A stretch of 10,095 bases of DNA from CAYPTY01 sp965659005 (GTDB taxonomy: Bacteria > Bacteroidota > Rhodothermia > Balneolales > Balneolaceae), in contig CBFHVG010000023.1 in NCBI GenBank assembly GCA_965659005.1, positions 1 through 10,095 on the forward strand, written 5' to 3'. The notes below the pieces were generated by a model that saw only the letters and a program-made list of their open reading frames with translations, was not told the DNA's origin and did no database searches. Within the stretch, counting starts at the first letter, position 1. The number at the start of each line of letters is the position of its first letter. Below are positions 1 to 6,579 of this stretch, piece after piece. The translations under genes were made by a program, and so were the position numbers.

Positions 1-23
1 CCACTGCAAATACTGGAAATTAT

Positions 24-54
24 TTGTTCAGATAAGTGTTGAAATGATTATAAT
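24..54 (+). promoter_or_regulatory. Putative sigma70-type promoter for the phosphoesterase gene
   Basis: A perfect TATAAT lies at 49-54. A TTGTTC at 24-29 could serve as the -35 element, but the spacer would be 19 bp, longer than the usual 17. The predicted transcript would start near 61, giving a leader of about 30 bases before the gene at 92. Stop codons in the + strand frames at 33-35, 40-42 and 65-67 show that no long reading frame crosses this stretch on that strand, although the tail of an upstream gene could end here. The call rests on the -10 match alone. Confidence 0.4.
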
Positions 55-91
55 CGTTCTTCGATAAAATCATGCTGGAAATTTCGACAGG

Positions 92-622
92 ATGATACCC
101 AAAAATATGATCAAAGTCGGCTTAATATCGGATACGCATAATTACCTGGACCCACAGGTGGCAGAATTCTTTTCAGAAGTAGATGAAATATGGCATGCTG
201 GCGATTTTGGAAGCATTGCTGTAGTTGAAGAACTGGAAAAAATTGCACCTGTACTTGGGGTTTATGGTAATATTGATGGCGAGGATATTAGGAATGAGTA
301 TCCATTACATCAACGATTCGAAAGAGATGGAATCTCTTTCTGGATGACTCATATTGGCGGAATACCTGGCCGTTATTGCATACCTATAAGGGAAGAAATT
401 GAAAGTAACCCGCCAGATGTTTTCATCTGTGGTCATTCTCATATTTTGAAGATTGCAAGAGATCAAAATCTCCAAAAGATGCTCTATATCAATCCGGGAG
501 CAGCAGGCAAACAAGGTTTTCAGGAGTATAGAACCATCATCCGGTTCGATATTGAAAAAGGGGAAATAGTGAATGTCGAAGTCATAAACCTGGGCAAAGT
601 AGGGGAGCGACAAGAGGATTAA
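92..622 (+). CDS. YfcE/MJ0936-family metallophosphoesterase
   Basis: Probable cytoplasmic metal-dependent phosphodiesterase of the calcineurin-like superfamily (Metallophos_2, YfcE type). All the metal-site motifs of the family are visible: D14-T-H16 in LISDTH, HAGD ending at D38, YGN at 58-60 followed by D62, H87 in THIGG, and GHSH at 114-117. The 176-residue length fits the family, whose members are about 165-185 residues. Members hydrolyse model phosphodiesters with Mn or Ni, but their physiological substrates are mostly unknown, so no specific role is assigned. The start is ambiguous: ATG at 92 has a GGAA about 11 bases upstream, while ATG at 107 would give the more usual N-terminus MIKVGLISDTH. 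A 7-codon reading frame at 72-95 ends in an ATGA overlap with the first ATG. The stop codon overlaps that of the convergent crtD-like gene. Confidence 0.9.
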   Translation: MIPKNMIKVGLISDTHNYLDPQVAEFFSEVDEIWHAGDFGSIAVVEELEKIAPVLGVYGNIDGEDIRNEYPLHQRFERDGISFWMTHIGGIPGRYCIPIREEIESNPPDVFICGHSHILKIARDQNLQKMLYINPGAAGKQGFQEYRTIIRFDIEKGEIVNVEVINLGKVGERQED

Positions 623-2094
623 TCTTCGTAACGCTCGATTAGTTTAACTGCATTCAAAGCTGACTGCATCACTAATGGAATCCCGCCGCCTGGATGAGTT
701 GATCCACCAACAAGGTAAAGCCCATTTATATCTCTAGATTTATTCCTTGGTCTTATAAAAGCCGAAAACTTAGTATTAGATGAAGTGCCGTAAATACTTC
801 CTTTGTTAGACAGGTATTCTTTTTCGAAGTCTTTTGGAGTGATAATCTTACGATATTCAAGATTGGCTCTAATGCCTCTTAGCCCCTTATTTTCAAGTAT
901 ATCAACAATCTTGTTAGAAATATCTTTCTTGTGTTTCTTCCACTTATATTTTTTTGATACATAAGGGGCATTTACAAGAATAAATAAATTAGAAGCTCCA
1001 TCAGGAGCATGATCCTGATCGGTATAAGAGGTATTTGCTACATAAATCGTAGGATCATCTGGCATGACACGTTCTTCAAAAATTTGGTCAAATTCATGCT
1101 CATAGTTTGAAGAGAAGAACACATTGTGATGTCTAAGCTGTTCAAATTGTTTATTTACGCCAAGCATAAGCACAAAACCGGAACAGGAAGGTTCAATTCG
1201 CTTAATCTTTTTCTTTTTCTTCTTTGAAAAAGACTGATTGTTCAAAAGTTTAGAATAAGTATAAGTGGCGTCCGCATTGGCAATAACTATATCAGCTTCG
1301 GCAAATTTACCGTGTTCGTCAAAAATACCCTCAACTACCGAATCGCTTACAGCTATTTGTTCAATCTGATTCTTCAAAACAAATTTAACTCCCTGTTTTC
1401 TAGCTGTTTTATGTAGGAGTCTGGCAATGCTGTAAATACCTCCTGATATATAATAGCCACCTTGATTTAGCTCTACGTGTGGTATTACATTCATGGTTGC
1501 CGGTGCCAGGAATGGTGATGATCCATTATAGGTAGTAAACCTCTTAAAGAACTGTCGTAAGTATTTGGAGCTGAATTGTTTATTTACTTCTCTACTTACA
1601 GTTGAAAAGGCATTGATTCCCAAAAAATCGAAGAAATTTAAGGAGCTGATATCAGTAAAATCGAAGAGGGGATTGAATATAAATGAGCTTGCTGTCTTGT
1701 CATAAATCCTGGAAGCTTTTTTCAAAAAGCTTTTATAGTGCTCAACATCATCTTTGGCAAATTTTTTAAGCTCTTCTGTATTTTTATTGATGTCGTAGTA
1801 GTTATCAAATACTACATCATCCGGGAAGAAATACCTGCAAAGTGGCTCAAGAGGCTGGAGTTCGAGTTCGGATTCAAGAGATAACCCGCAATTGATAAGA
1901 ACATCCTCCAAAATGAAAGGCATAGTCATTAAGCTTGGGCCTGTATCAAAACGGTAACCCTTTTTTGCCACTTCATTCATTTTACCGCCTACAGCTTTAT
2001 TTTTCTCATAGACGGTTACATCATGCCCTTCAGCGCTGAGGAGGCAAGCTGCTGTCAATCCTCCTAAACCTGCACCAACAATTATTATTTTCAT
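619..2094 (-). CDS. crtD: Phytoene desaturase-family carotenoid oxidoreductase, CrtD-like
   Basis: FAD-dependent desaturase or dehydrogenase of carotenoid biosynthesis, expected at the membrane. The N-terminus is a Rossmann dinucleotide fold, VGAGLGG at 6-12, with the acidic ribose-binding E30 at the end of strand 2. GGKMNEV and YRFDTGPSLMTMP (47-59) follow. The C-terminal FAD signature is LYLVGGSTHPGGGIPLVMQS at 459-478. From memory of the families, the wording of these motifs (RFDxGPSLFTMP, GGSxHPGGGIPL) and of TTYNGSSPFLAPATMNVIPH (187-206) resembles CrtD, the 1-hydroxycarotenoid 3,4-desaturase, more than CrtI. The 491-residue length is normal. A lysine-rich patch lies at 291-299. An AAAAGG 11 bases before the ATG may be the ribosome site. 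No other carotenoid gene (crtB, crtI, crtC, crtF) is in the window. The family is certain; the CrtD subfamily is inferred, with CrtI or CrtN as alternatives. Confidence 0.85.
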   Translation of the reverse strand: MKIIIVGAGLGGLTAACLLSAEGHDVTVYEKNKAVGGKMNEVAKKGYRFDTGPSLMTMPFILEDVLINCGLSLESELELQPLEPLCRYFFPDDVVFDNYYDINKNTEELKKFAKDDVEHYKSFLKKASRIYDKTASSFIFNPLFDFTDISSLNFFDFLGINAFSTVSREVNKQFSSKYLRQFFKRFTTYNGSSPFLAPATMNVIPHVELNQGGYYISGGIYSIARLLHKTARKQGVKFVLKNQIEQIAVSDSVVEGIFDEHGKFAEADIVIANADATYTYSKLLNNQSFSKKKKKKIKRIEPSCSGFVLMLGVNKQFEQLRHHNVFFSSNYEHEFDQIFEERVMPDDPTIYVANTSYTDQDHAPDGASNLFILVNAPYVSKKYKWKKHKKDISNKIVDILENKGLRGIRANLEYRKIITPKDFEKEYLSNKGSIYGTSSNTKFSAFIRPRNKSRDINGLYLVGGSTHPGGGIPLVMQSALNAVKLIERYED

Positions 2095-2163
2095 TTATAT
2101 GGATGCCTTTTGATATTAGGCCCTGATCTTTTCAATTGATATAAACTCCGTAATCCAACGGCT
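2095..2163. promoter_or_regulatory. Divergent intergenic spacer between crtD-like and methyltransferase genes
   Basis: These 69 bases separate two divergently transcribed genes, so they must hold promoters for both directions unless the promoters lie inside coding sequence. TAATAT read on the - strand (2113-2118) and TATAAA on the + strand (2140-2145) are possible -10 elements. Neither has a convincing -35 element at 16-18 bp. I cannot resolve the promoters further. Confidence 0.35.
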
Positions 2164-3321
2164 ATGATGAGTGATGAAATAAAGACATTTATTCGAGAAA
2201 ACATAGAAAAAAACCCTGCTGATCTAGCTTTAAAGCTATCAAAGAAGAGTGGTCTGCCAGTAAAATTCATCACAGATCAAATTAAAGCCAGACAGAAAGC
2301 CAGATATAAACTACCTGATTGGTTTGAAAATGATAACCTAATTCTGCCACCATCTGTTTCATTGGAACAAGCTTCATCTCAAAAAACAGCTAAATTTAAA
2401 GCTTCACTTATTAAAGGGGAAAGGCTAATTGACTTGACCGGTGGAACAGGAATTGATTGTAGCTATTTTGCTCAAACTTTTACAGAAGTCATATTTGTCG
2501 AAAAAGAGCAGCATTTATGCGAATTGGCTGAACATAATTTTAATGTTCTGGGATTAGAGAACATCACTGTAGTATGTTCAGCTGCTGAGTCATTTATATC
2601 AACCTATACGGGAAAATCTGACTGGATCTATATTGATCCATCCAGACGTGATGAAAGAGGAGATAGAGTTCAAGAATTAGAGAAGGCGACACCAAATGTT
2701 ATCGAAATAATGCCTCAGCTAACAAATATTTCAGATCAATTACTCATCAAAGCTTCCCCAATGATTGATGTTAAGCAGAGTATAGATTCACTTGCGAATG
2801 TTAGTCAGGTATATGTAGTAGAATCAGACCGGGAAGTGAAAGAAATCTTGTTTAAGATAGAGGAAAGGGAATCTGAAAGTAGTATTTCGGTGTATCAACT
2901 GAATGGTGGCCATGTTTTAGCTATTCAATTTAACAGAGATGAGGAGAAGAAAGCTAAATCAGCTTATTCTGAACCTAAATACTATTTATATGAACCATCA
3001 CCAGGTATAATGAAAGCTGGGCCCTATAAGCTTATTTCTGAACGTTATTCTATTGAAAAGTTATCAGCATCCAGTCATCTTTACACTTCAAATACTCTCA
3101 TCAAAGATTTTCCGGGGCGTTGTTTCAAGATAATGGAGAGCCTTCCTCTAAAACATATAAAAGGCAGAATCACCAAAGCGAATGTTCTGACAAGAAACTA
3201 CCCGAGTAAACCGGATCAGTTAAAACGGAAGTATAATATTAAAGATGGGGGGGATGATTACCTGATGTTCACCAGAGATCAGGATTCCAATCATATTTGC
3301 CTTCATTGCAGAAGACTTTGA
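2164..3321 (+). CDS. Class I SAM-dependent methyltransferase with THUMP-like domain (PG_1098 type)
   Basis: Predicted SAM-dependent methyltransferase, probably acting on RNA, of the PG_1098 type seen in Bacteroidota and relatives. The SAM-binding motif I is LIDLTGGTGIDCSYF at 88-102, with the acidic E113 at the end of strand 2 (VIFVEKE). Motif IV is DWIYIDPSRRDERGDR at 153-168, where DPSRR resembles the DPP(R/F)R of RNA methyltransferases. Residues 1-80 form a helical N-terminal region. Residues from about 270, PKYYLYEPSPGIMKAG onward, match the ferredoxin-like plus THUMP-like C-terminal part. The 385-residue length is normal. The substrate is unknown. ATG codons at 2164 and 2167 are both possible starts and neither has a clear Shine-Dalgarno sequence. 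A run of seven G at 3247-3253 encodes the conserved-looking Gly-Gly near the C-terminus. The protein ends in an unusual HICLHCRRL tail. Confidence 0.85.
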   Translation: MMSDEIKTFIRENIEKNPADLALKLSKKSGLPVKFITDQIKARQKARYKLPDWFENDNLILPPSVSLEQASSQKTAKFKASLIKGERLIDLTGGTGIDCSYFAQTFTEVIFVEKEQHLCELAEHNFNVLGLENITVVCSAAESFISTYTGKSDWIYIDPSRRDERGDRVQELEKATPNVIEIMPQLTNISDQLLIKASPMIDVKQSIDSLANVSQVYVVESDREVKEILFKIEERESESSISVYQLNGGHVLAIQFNRDEEKKAKSAYSEPKYYLYEPSPGIMKAGPYKLISERYSIEKLSASSHLYTSNTLIKDFPGRCFKIMESLPLKHIKGRITKANVLTRNYPSKPDQLKRKYNIKDGGDDYLMFTRDQDSNHICLHCRRL

Positions 3322-3371
3322 TCATTAATTGTATTTGATTCTGTCTTTAAACAATTCCCATCAGTTCATAT

Positions 3372-4103
3372 TCAACGATTCTTTAGATAGATCTCAAGTG
3401 CATTGATTGAATCAAATAATTGTTTGAATGAATCGATTTGATAATAAATCCATTGAATCTCTGAAGTAATAAAAGGTTGCTCAATAATGGAAAAAATATC
3501 AAAAGGTCTTATTTCAACTCCATCATCATTAAATATATGATCAGATTCTCCGGAAGATGACATGATTCCAGCTCCATAAAGTTTGGTTTCACCTTCATAC
3601 TGAATTAAACCGAATTCAATAGTAAACCAGTAAAGTCGCTGCAACTGAAGTACTACTTCCTGATCATCTTTGTGCTCTACACCTAAATCACCCATTTTTT
3701 TAGCAAAATCGGTGAAGTCTTTATTCATTAAAAGGGGAATATGGCCAAATACATCATGGAACATATCGGGTTCTTCCAGATAATCAAGCTGAGATTTCTT
3801 TCTTAACCAGGTAGATGCAGAAAACCTCTTTTGACTCAGTAGTTCAAAGAACTCATTCACATCAATCAATCCTGGAACCACGGTAATTGACCAGCCGTGG
3901 GTATCCAGCAATTTCGAATTCAGTTTATCAAAATTGGGTACTTCTATTTCGTTTAATTCCTCATTAAGCAAATCAAGGCAACGAAGATACTCTGGATGAG
4001 CCTTATCCTGAAGGTTTTCAATCTGACGAGATGCAAGGATATTCCATACTTCTTTGTCCTCAGATGTGTATTTGGAATAATTCTGACTTAATACTTCTAA
4101 CAT
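3372..4103 (-). CDS. phhA: Phenylalanine 4-hydroxylase (phenylalanine 4-monooxygenase)
   Basis: Non-haem iron, pterin-dependent enzyme that converts phenylalanine to tyrosine with O2 in the cytoplasm. The aromatic amino acid hydroxylase core is complete. PDMFHDVFGHIPLL at 112-125 provides the iron ligands H116 and H121, and WFTIEFGL at 159-166 provides the third ligand E163. STWLRKKSQLDYLEEPD leads into this motif as in other bacterial members. The 243-residue length is the usual bacterial single-domain size, with no N-terminal ACT regulatory domain. The start is the only ATG that gives the full N-terminal part (QNYSKYTSED); its ribosome site is weak. The 162-bp spacer upstream suggests its own promoter. 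The recycling partner PhhB (pterin-4a-carbinolamine dehydratase) is not in the window. The gene converges with the methyltransferase gene across 50 bp in which I see no strong terminator. Confidence 0.95.
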   Translation of the reverse strand: MLEVLSQNYSKYTSEDKEVWNILASRQIENLQDKAHPEYLRCLDLLNEELNEIEVPNFDKLNSKLLDTHGWSITVVPGLIDVNEFFELLSQKRFSASTWLRKKSQLDYLEEPDMFHDVFGHIPLLMNKDFTDFAKKMGDLGVEHKDDQEVVLQLQRLYWFTIEFGLIQYEGETKLYGAGIMSSSGESDHIFNDDGVEIRPFDIFSIIEQPFITSEIQWIYYQIDSFKQLFDSINALEIYLKNR

Positions 4104-4265
4104 GTAAAGCTGCTCTAGATGAATTGTATAGGGCAGTCAGTACAGATTTTAATTCAAATGCGTTCGCAGGAAATAAAAATTTTCAGTTTTCTACTAATTC
4201 GAAGCTGGTTCAAACTTAATAACTTCATTTTCGATGGCAGGAATGGTCCTTAGGTAAGCATAAAA
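4104..4265. other. 162-bp intergenic region upstream of phhA
   Basis: This spacer lies between the end of the DUF2892 gene and the start of phhA, both on the - strand, and probably holds the phhA promoter. On the - strand a TATACAAT (4123-4130) sits about 20 bases before the phhA ATG, with TTAAAA 18 bp further upstream of TACAAT as a poor -35 candidate. I found no strong hairpin and no convincing gene. Short frames at 4154-4228 (-) and 4031-4219 (+) look like chance. Confidence 0.4.
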
Positions 4266-4472
4266 TTAAGCTTCTTTTGGCCGCGTGCTCATTTTAAACA
4301 TCGTATATAGTGGGCAGAAGCTCACGAAACTTGTTAGTAAGAAAACCACACCAACAACCAGTAAAACTATACCAAGTGTGCCAGTAACAATTTCCATGAA
4401 ATAAAGTGCTCCTAATGCTAGAGCTACTATAATTCTTAAGATGCGGTCAATATTTCCCATGTTCTTTTTCAT
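4266..4472 (-). CDS. DUF2892 (YgaP-like transmembrane domain) small membrane protein
   Basis: Small inner-membrane protein of the DUF2892 / YgaP transmembrane-domain family. The whole 68-residue protein is the domain. It opens with KKNMGNIDRILRIIVA, the family's characteristic N-terminus, and has two hydrophobic helices at about 11-27 and 31-50. The conserved SFCPLY at 51-56 follows, where C53 is the residue usually seen in this family. In YgaP this domain is fused to a rhodanese; stand-alone copies are common and of unknown function. No rhodanese or other sulfur-transfer gene is nearby. Its ribosome site overlaps the stop codon of the 32-codon frame upstream, so the two may be translationally coupled. 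Confidence 0.9.
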   Translation of the reverse strand: MKKNMGNIDRILRIIVALALGALYFMEIVTGTLGIVLLVVGVVFLLTSFVSFCPLYTMFKMSTRPKEA

Positions 4473-4477
4473 AATAT

Positions 4478-4484
4478 CTTCCCT
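4478..4484 (-). promoter_or_regulatory. Shine-Dalgarno AGGGAAG of the DUF2892 gene, overlapping the upstream stop
   Basis: On the - strand AGGGAAG is followed after 5 bases by the DUF2892 ATG. It is among the better ribosome sites in the window. It shares two bases with the TAG stop (4483-4485) of the 32-codon membrane frame, an arrangement that favours coupled translation of the two. Confidence 0.6.
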
Positions 4485-4581
4485 AATTATTAATTATGTA
4501 TTCGATGAGGTATACAATTCCTGCAATTAAACCAATGCAGGTTATGCATACGAGTATAAACTTAACAACTTTGTTCTTCAT
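4483..4581 (-). CDS. Putative 32-residue single-helix membrane microprotein
   Basis: An ATG-to-TAG frame of 32 codons lies between rlmD and the DUF2892 gene. The N-terminus is MKNKVVK, with lysines at 2, 4 and 7. It is followed by an unbroken hydrophobic stretch at about 8-26 (FILVCITCIGLIAGIVYLI) and a short polar end EYIINN. The pattern is that of a single-pass membrane protein with its N-terminus in the cytoplasm. A Cys-x-x-Cys (12 and 15) lies inside the helix. The 10-bp gap to the next gene and the overlap of its stop with that gene's Shine-Dalgarno support it being real. Against it, its own ribosome site is weak (AAAGAG almost touching the ATG). I do not recognise a family, and no function is assigned. 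Confidence 0.55.
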   Translation of the reverse strand: MKNKVVKFILVCITCIGLIAGIVYLIEYIINN

Positions 4582-4616
4582 ACTCTTTGTGTTTCATGAT
4601 AAGTGAATAAAACAAC

Positions 4617-6032
4617 TTAGGCACTGCTTTTCAATCTCAATTTTGCAACAGCCTCAACATGGTAGGTTTGAGGAAACATATCTACAGGTTGAACTTCAAT
4701 TACTTCATATACTTCTGCCAGTTCCACAAGATCTCTAGCCATAGTCGTTGAATTACAGCTGACGTACACTAGTCGAGGTACCTTCAAGTCACAAAGCCTT
4801 TTAACAACATCCGGATGCATGCCAGAACGAGGCGGATCTGTAATTAAGATATCAGGTGCACCAAATTCTGCAACCATTTCTTCATTAAAAACCTCCTTCA
4901 TATCACCCTTGATGAATGAAACGTTATTCACATCGTTTTGAAGCGCATTTTTTTTCGCATTCTCAACAGCAACGTCAATCAGTTCAATACCGACAACCTT
5001 TTCAGCTTTTTCACTCATATACAAACTGAGTGTTCCAACACCACAGTATAAGTCATATACAACATCACCGTCCTTCAATTCAGCATAAGTTCGAGCTACA
5101 TCATATAGTTTTTCAGCTTGTGCGGAATTTGTCTGAAAAAAGGCATTTGCATGTATTTCAAAATGAAAGGGCCCAATATGATCCACAATGAATCCAGGTC
5201 CATGAAGAACGTTCTCATATCGACCAACAGCCGTTGGGGTAGGCTTGTCATTCACATTATTAACAACTGTTGTGATAAATGGAAATTCATCTACTAAGGC
5301 ATCTTTAAGTTTACTAATGACACTTTCATCCCAGGCATATGTCACCAGATTCACCATAAAGTCATTTGTATGATGGGCATTTCGAATTACCAGATGACGC
5401 ATAAACCCAGTTCTTTCAATGGAATCAAAAGCAGGTATATCATTTTCAATACAGTATTTCCTAACGAAATCCAGAATTTGAAAGCTCCTCTCGTCCTGAA
5501 GATGGCATTCGTTCAGGTTTAAAATCTTATCAAAACGCCCAGGGGCATGTAAACCAGCTGCAAGGCCGCTGTCATCAACAAACTCGTCTCTGTTAATTTC
5601 CTCCTCAGTTAGCCATCTGCGGGTACTGAAGGAATATTCCATCTTATTTCGATAATAGAAGTCTTGCTCACATTTTAAAGTAGGGTGCACAATGGTTTCT
5701 TTTAAACCAGCGATGCGTTCTATATGATCTTTGACTTGTTTACCCTTATAGTCAGCTTGTTTAGCATAGGGGACATGCTGCCAAGAACAACCACCACAAA
5801 CTCCTGCATGAGAGCATTTAGGAGTGATTCTGTCCGGGCTTGGTTCTAAAATCTCTAATAATTTAGCTTCCTTGTGTGATTTTTTTCGGTTAGTGATACG
5901 TGCACGAACCAAATCACCGGGTGCTGTTCCTTTCACAAAAACAGCCAGACCTTCGATTTTACCTACTCCCTTACCTTTAAAAGCTGCATCAATTATCCTG
6001 AGTTCAACCTCAGTACCTTTTTTTAGAGACAT
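4617..6032 (-). CDS. rlmD: 23S rRNA (uracil-C5)-methyltransferase RlmD (RumA/TrmA family)
   Basis: SAM-dependent 5-methyluridine methyltransferase, expected to modify 23S rRNA at the position equivalent to E. coli U1939. An N-terminal TRAM domain (about 1-62) binds RNA. The iron-sulfur cluster ligands are present: C73, C79 and C82 in PKCSHAGVCGGCSWQHVPY (71-89), and C176 in NECHL. The SAM motif is VVYDLYCGVGTLSLYMS at 324-340. DPPRSG at 399-404 is motif IV. The catalytic nucleophile is C426 in YVSCNSTTMARDL, and the general base is E460 in MFPQTYHVEAV. The 471-residue length is within the family range. The ATG lies 3 bp after the stop of the CNB gene, so translation is probably coupled. All catalytic residues are intact. 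RlmC/TrmA-type specificity cannot be fully excluded, but the iron-sulfur motif and TRAM domain favour RlmD. Confidence 0.92.
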   Translation of the reverse strand: MSLKKGTEVELRIIDAAFKGKGVGKIEGLAVFVKGTAPGDLVRARITNRKKSHKEAKLLEILEPSPDRITPKCSHAGVCGGCSWQHVPYAKQADYKGKQVKDHIERIAGLKETIVHPTLKCEQDFYYRNKMEYSFSTRRWLTEEEINRDEFVDDSGLAAGLHAPGRFDKILNLNECHLQDERSFQILDFVRKYCIENDIPAFDSIERTGFMRHLVIRNAHHTNDFMVNLVTYAWDESVISKLKDALVDEFPFITTVVNNVNDKPTPTAVGRYENVLHGPGFIVDHIGPFHFEIHANAFFQTNSAQAEKLYDVARTYAELKDGDVVYDLYCGVGTLSLYMSEKAEKVVGIELIDVAVENAKKNALQNDVNNVSFIKGDMKEVFNEEMVAEFGAPDILITDPPRSGMHPDVVKRLCDLKVPRLVYVSCNSTTMARDLVELAEVYEVIEVQPVDMFPQTYHVEAVAKLRLKSSA

Positions 6033-6035
6033 TGA

Positions 6036-6569
6036 TTAATCTTCTTCAGGAGCGTTATAGTAGCACTCAAACTGAATAGTGAGAGCAGTTTGAAGATCGG
6101 TGTACTCAGTTAATTTATTTGTAGTCAGTTCCAATTGTCGTAATGCAATGTTTGAAAGAGTCTGGAGAAATTTTACGGCAATATTAGGATAACGATCTCT
6201 CAAAGTCTCAAAATCTGGTTTAAAGAACCCAAGAAGTGAACAATCTTCTACACAACGAGCTGAAGACTTTCTCCTTAAATCATAACCTATAGACAAGGCT
6301 CCAAAGCTATCTGGTGGATCAAGCAATAAGCCAGGTGCCCAGTCTTCAGAATCGTCTCCAGTATCAACAGTAAGCTCTATTTTGCCTTCTTCAATGAAAT
6401 ACATACCAGTCCCTGGATCATTACGATAGAATATGTATTCACCCTTTTTATAATTACGTCTATGGCAGAGTTGCAAAAACTCATATCTCTCCAGAGTGGA
6501 AAGATTTTGCAAGAAATTTGACTTAAAAACGATATTTGATTGATTTTTTATGCGACTGATACGAGACAT
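6036..6569 (-). CDS. Stand-alone cyclic nucleotide-binding-domain protein with altered phosphate-binding cassette
   Basis: A CNB (Crp/cNMP-binding fold) domain spans about 20-125. The features are the FLQNLSTLERYEFLQLC entry helix, the beta-roll YKKGEYIFYRNDPGTGMYFIEEGKIEL (40-66), and a phosphate-binding-cassette-like FGALSIGYDLRRKSSARC (89-106). In canonical cassettes (FGELA...PRxA) the Glu contacts the ribose and the Arg the phosphate. Here R100 aligns with the Arg, but the Glu position is A91. After the domain there is one long helical region (about 128-170) and an acidic end. No helix-turn-helix, kinase, channel or GGDEF effector is present, so it is not a Crp-type DNA-binding regulator. 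It lies 10 bp after the Omp85 gene and 3 bp before rlmD. No Shine-Dalgarno is visible before the ATG, so translation may be coupled. Its function is unknown; a ligand-independent protein-interaction module is as likely as a cAMP or cGMP sensor. Confidence 0.8.
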   Translation of the reverse strand: MSRISRIKNQSNIVFKSNFLQNLSTLERYEFLQLCHRRNYKKGEYIFYRNDPGTGMYFIEEGKIELTVDTGDDSEDWAPGLLLDPPDSFGALSIGYDLRRKSSARCVEDCSLLGFFKPDFETLRDRYPNIAVKFLQTLSNIALRQLELTTNKLTEYTDLQTALTIQFECYYNAPEED

Positions 6570-6579
6570 ATGTAAAAAA

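Noticed and set aside
305..613. A 102-codon - strand frame within the phosphoesterase gene
   Set aside because: It is fully antisense to conserved metal-binding motifs of the phosphoesterase, so it is a shadow frame.
1201..1226. A/G-rich run encoding six lysines in the crtD-like gene, as a possible frameshift site
   Set aside because: The frame continues correctly through conserved motifs on both sides, and no alternative product of useful length is seen.
2091..2273. A 60-codon - strand frame upstream of the crtD-like gene
   Set aside because: It is mostly antisense to the N-terminal part of the THUMP-like methyltransferase, and no domain is recognised.
3247..3253. Run of seven G in the methyltransferase gene as a possible phase-variation or sequencing-error site
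   Set aside because: The frame stays consistent with the expected C-terminal wording (GGDDYLMF), so there is no sign of a shift.
3325..3356. Inverted repeat AATTGT...ACAATT between the methyltransferase gene and phhA as a terminator
   Set aside because: The stem is only 6 AT-rich pairs with an 18-base loop and no T-tract suited to intrinsic termination.
4031..4219. A 62-codon + strand frame across the phhA start and the spacer
   Set aside because: Half of it is antisense to the well-conserved phhA N-terminus, it has no recognisable family, and its composition is not protein-like.
4154..4228. A 24-codon - strand frame in the spacer upstream of phhA
   Set aside because: It has no ribosome site, its sequence shows no clear signal or helix, and it ends 50 bp before phhA with no coupling.
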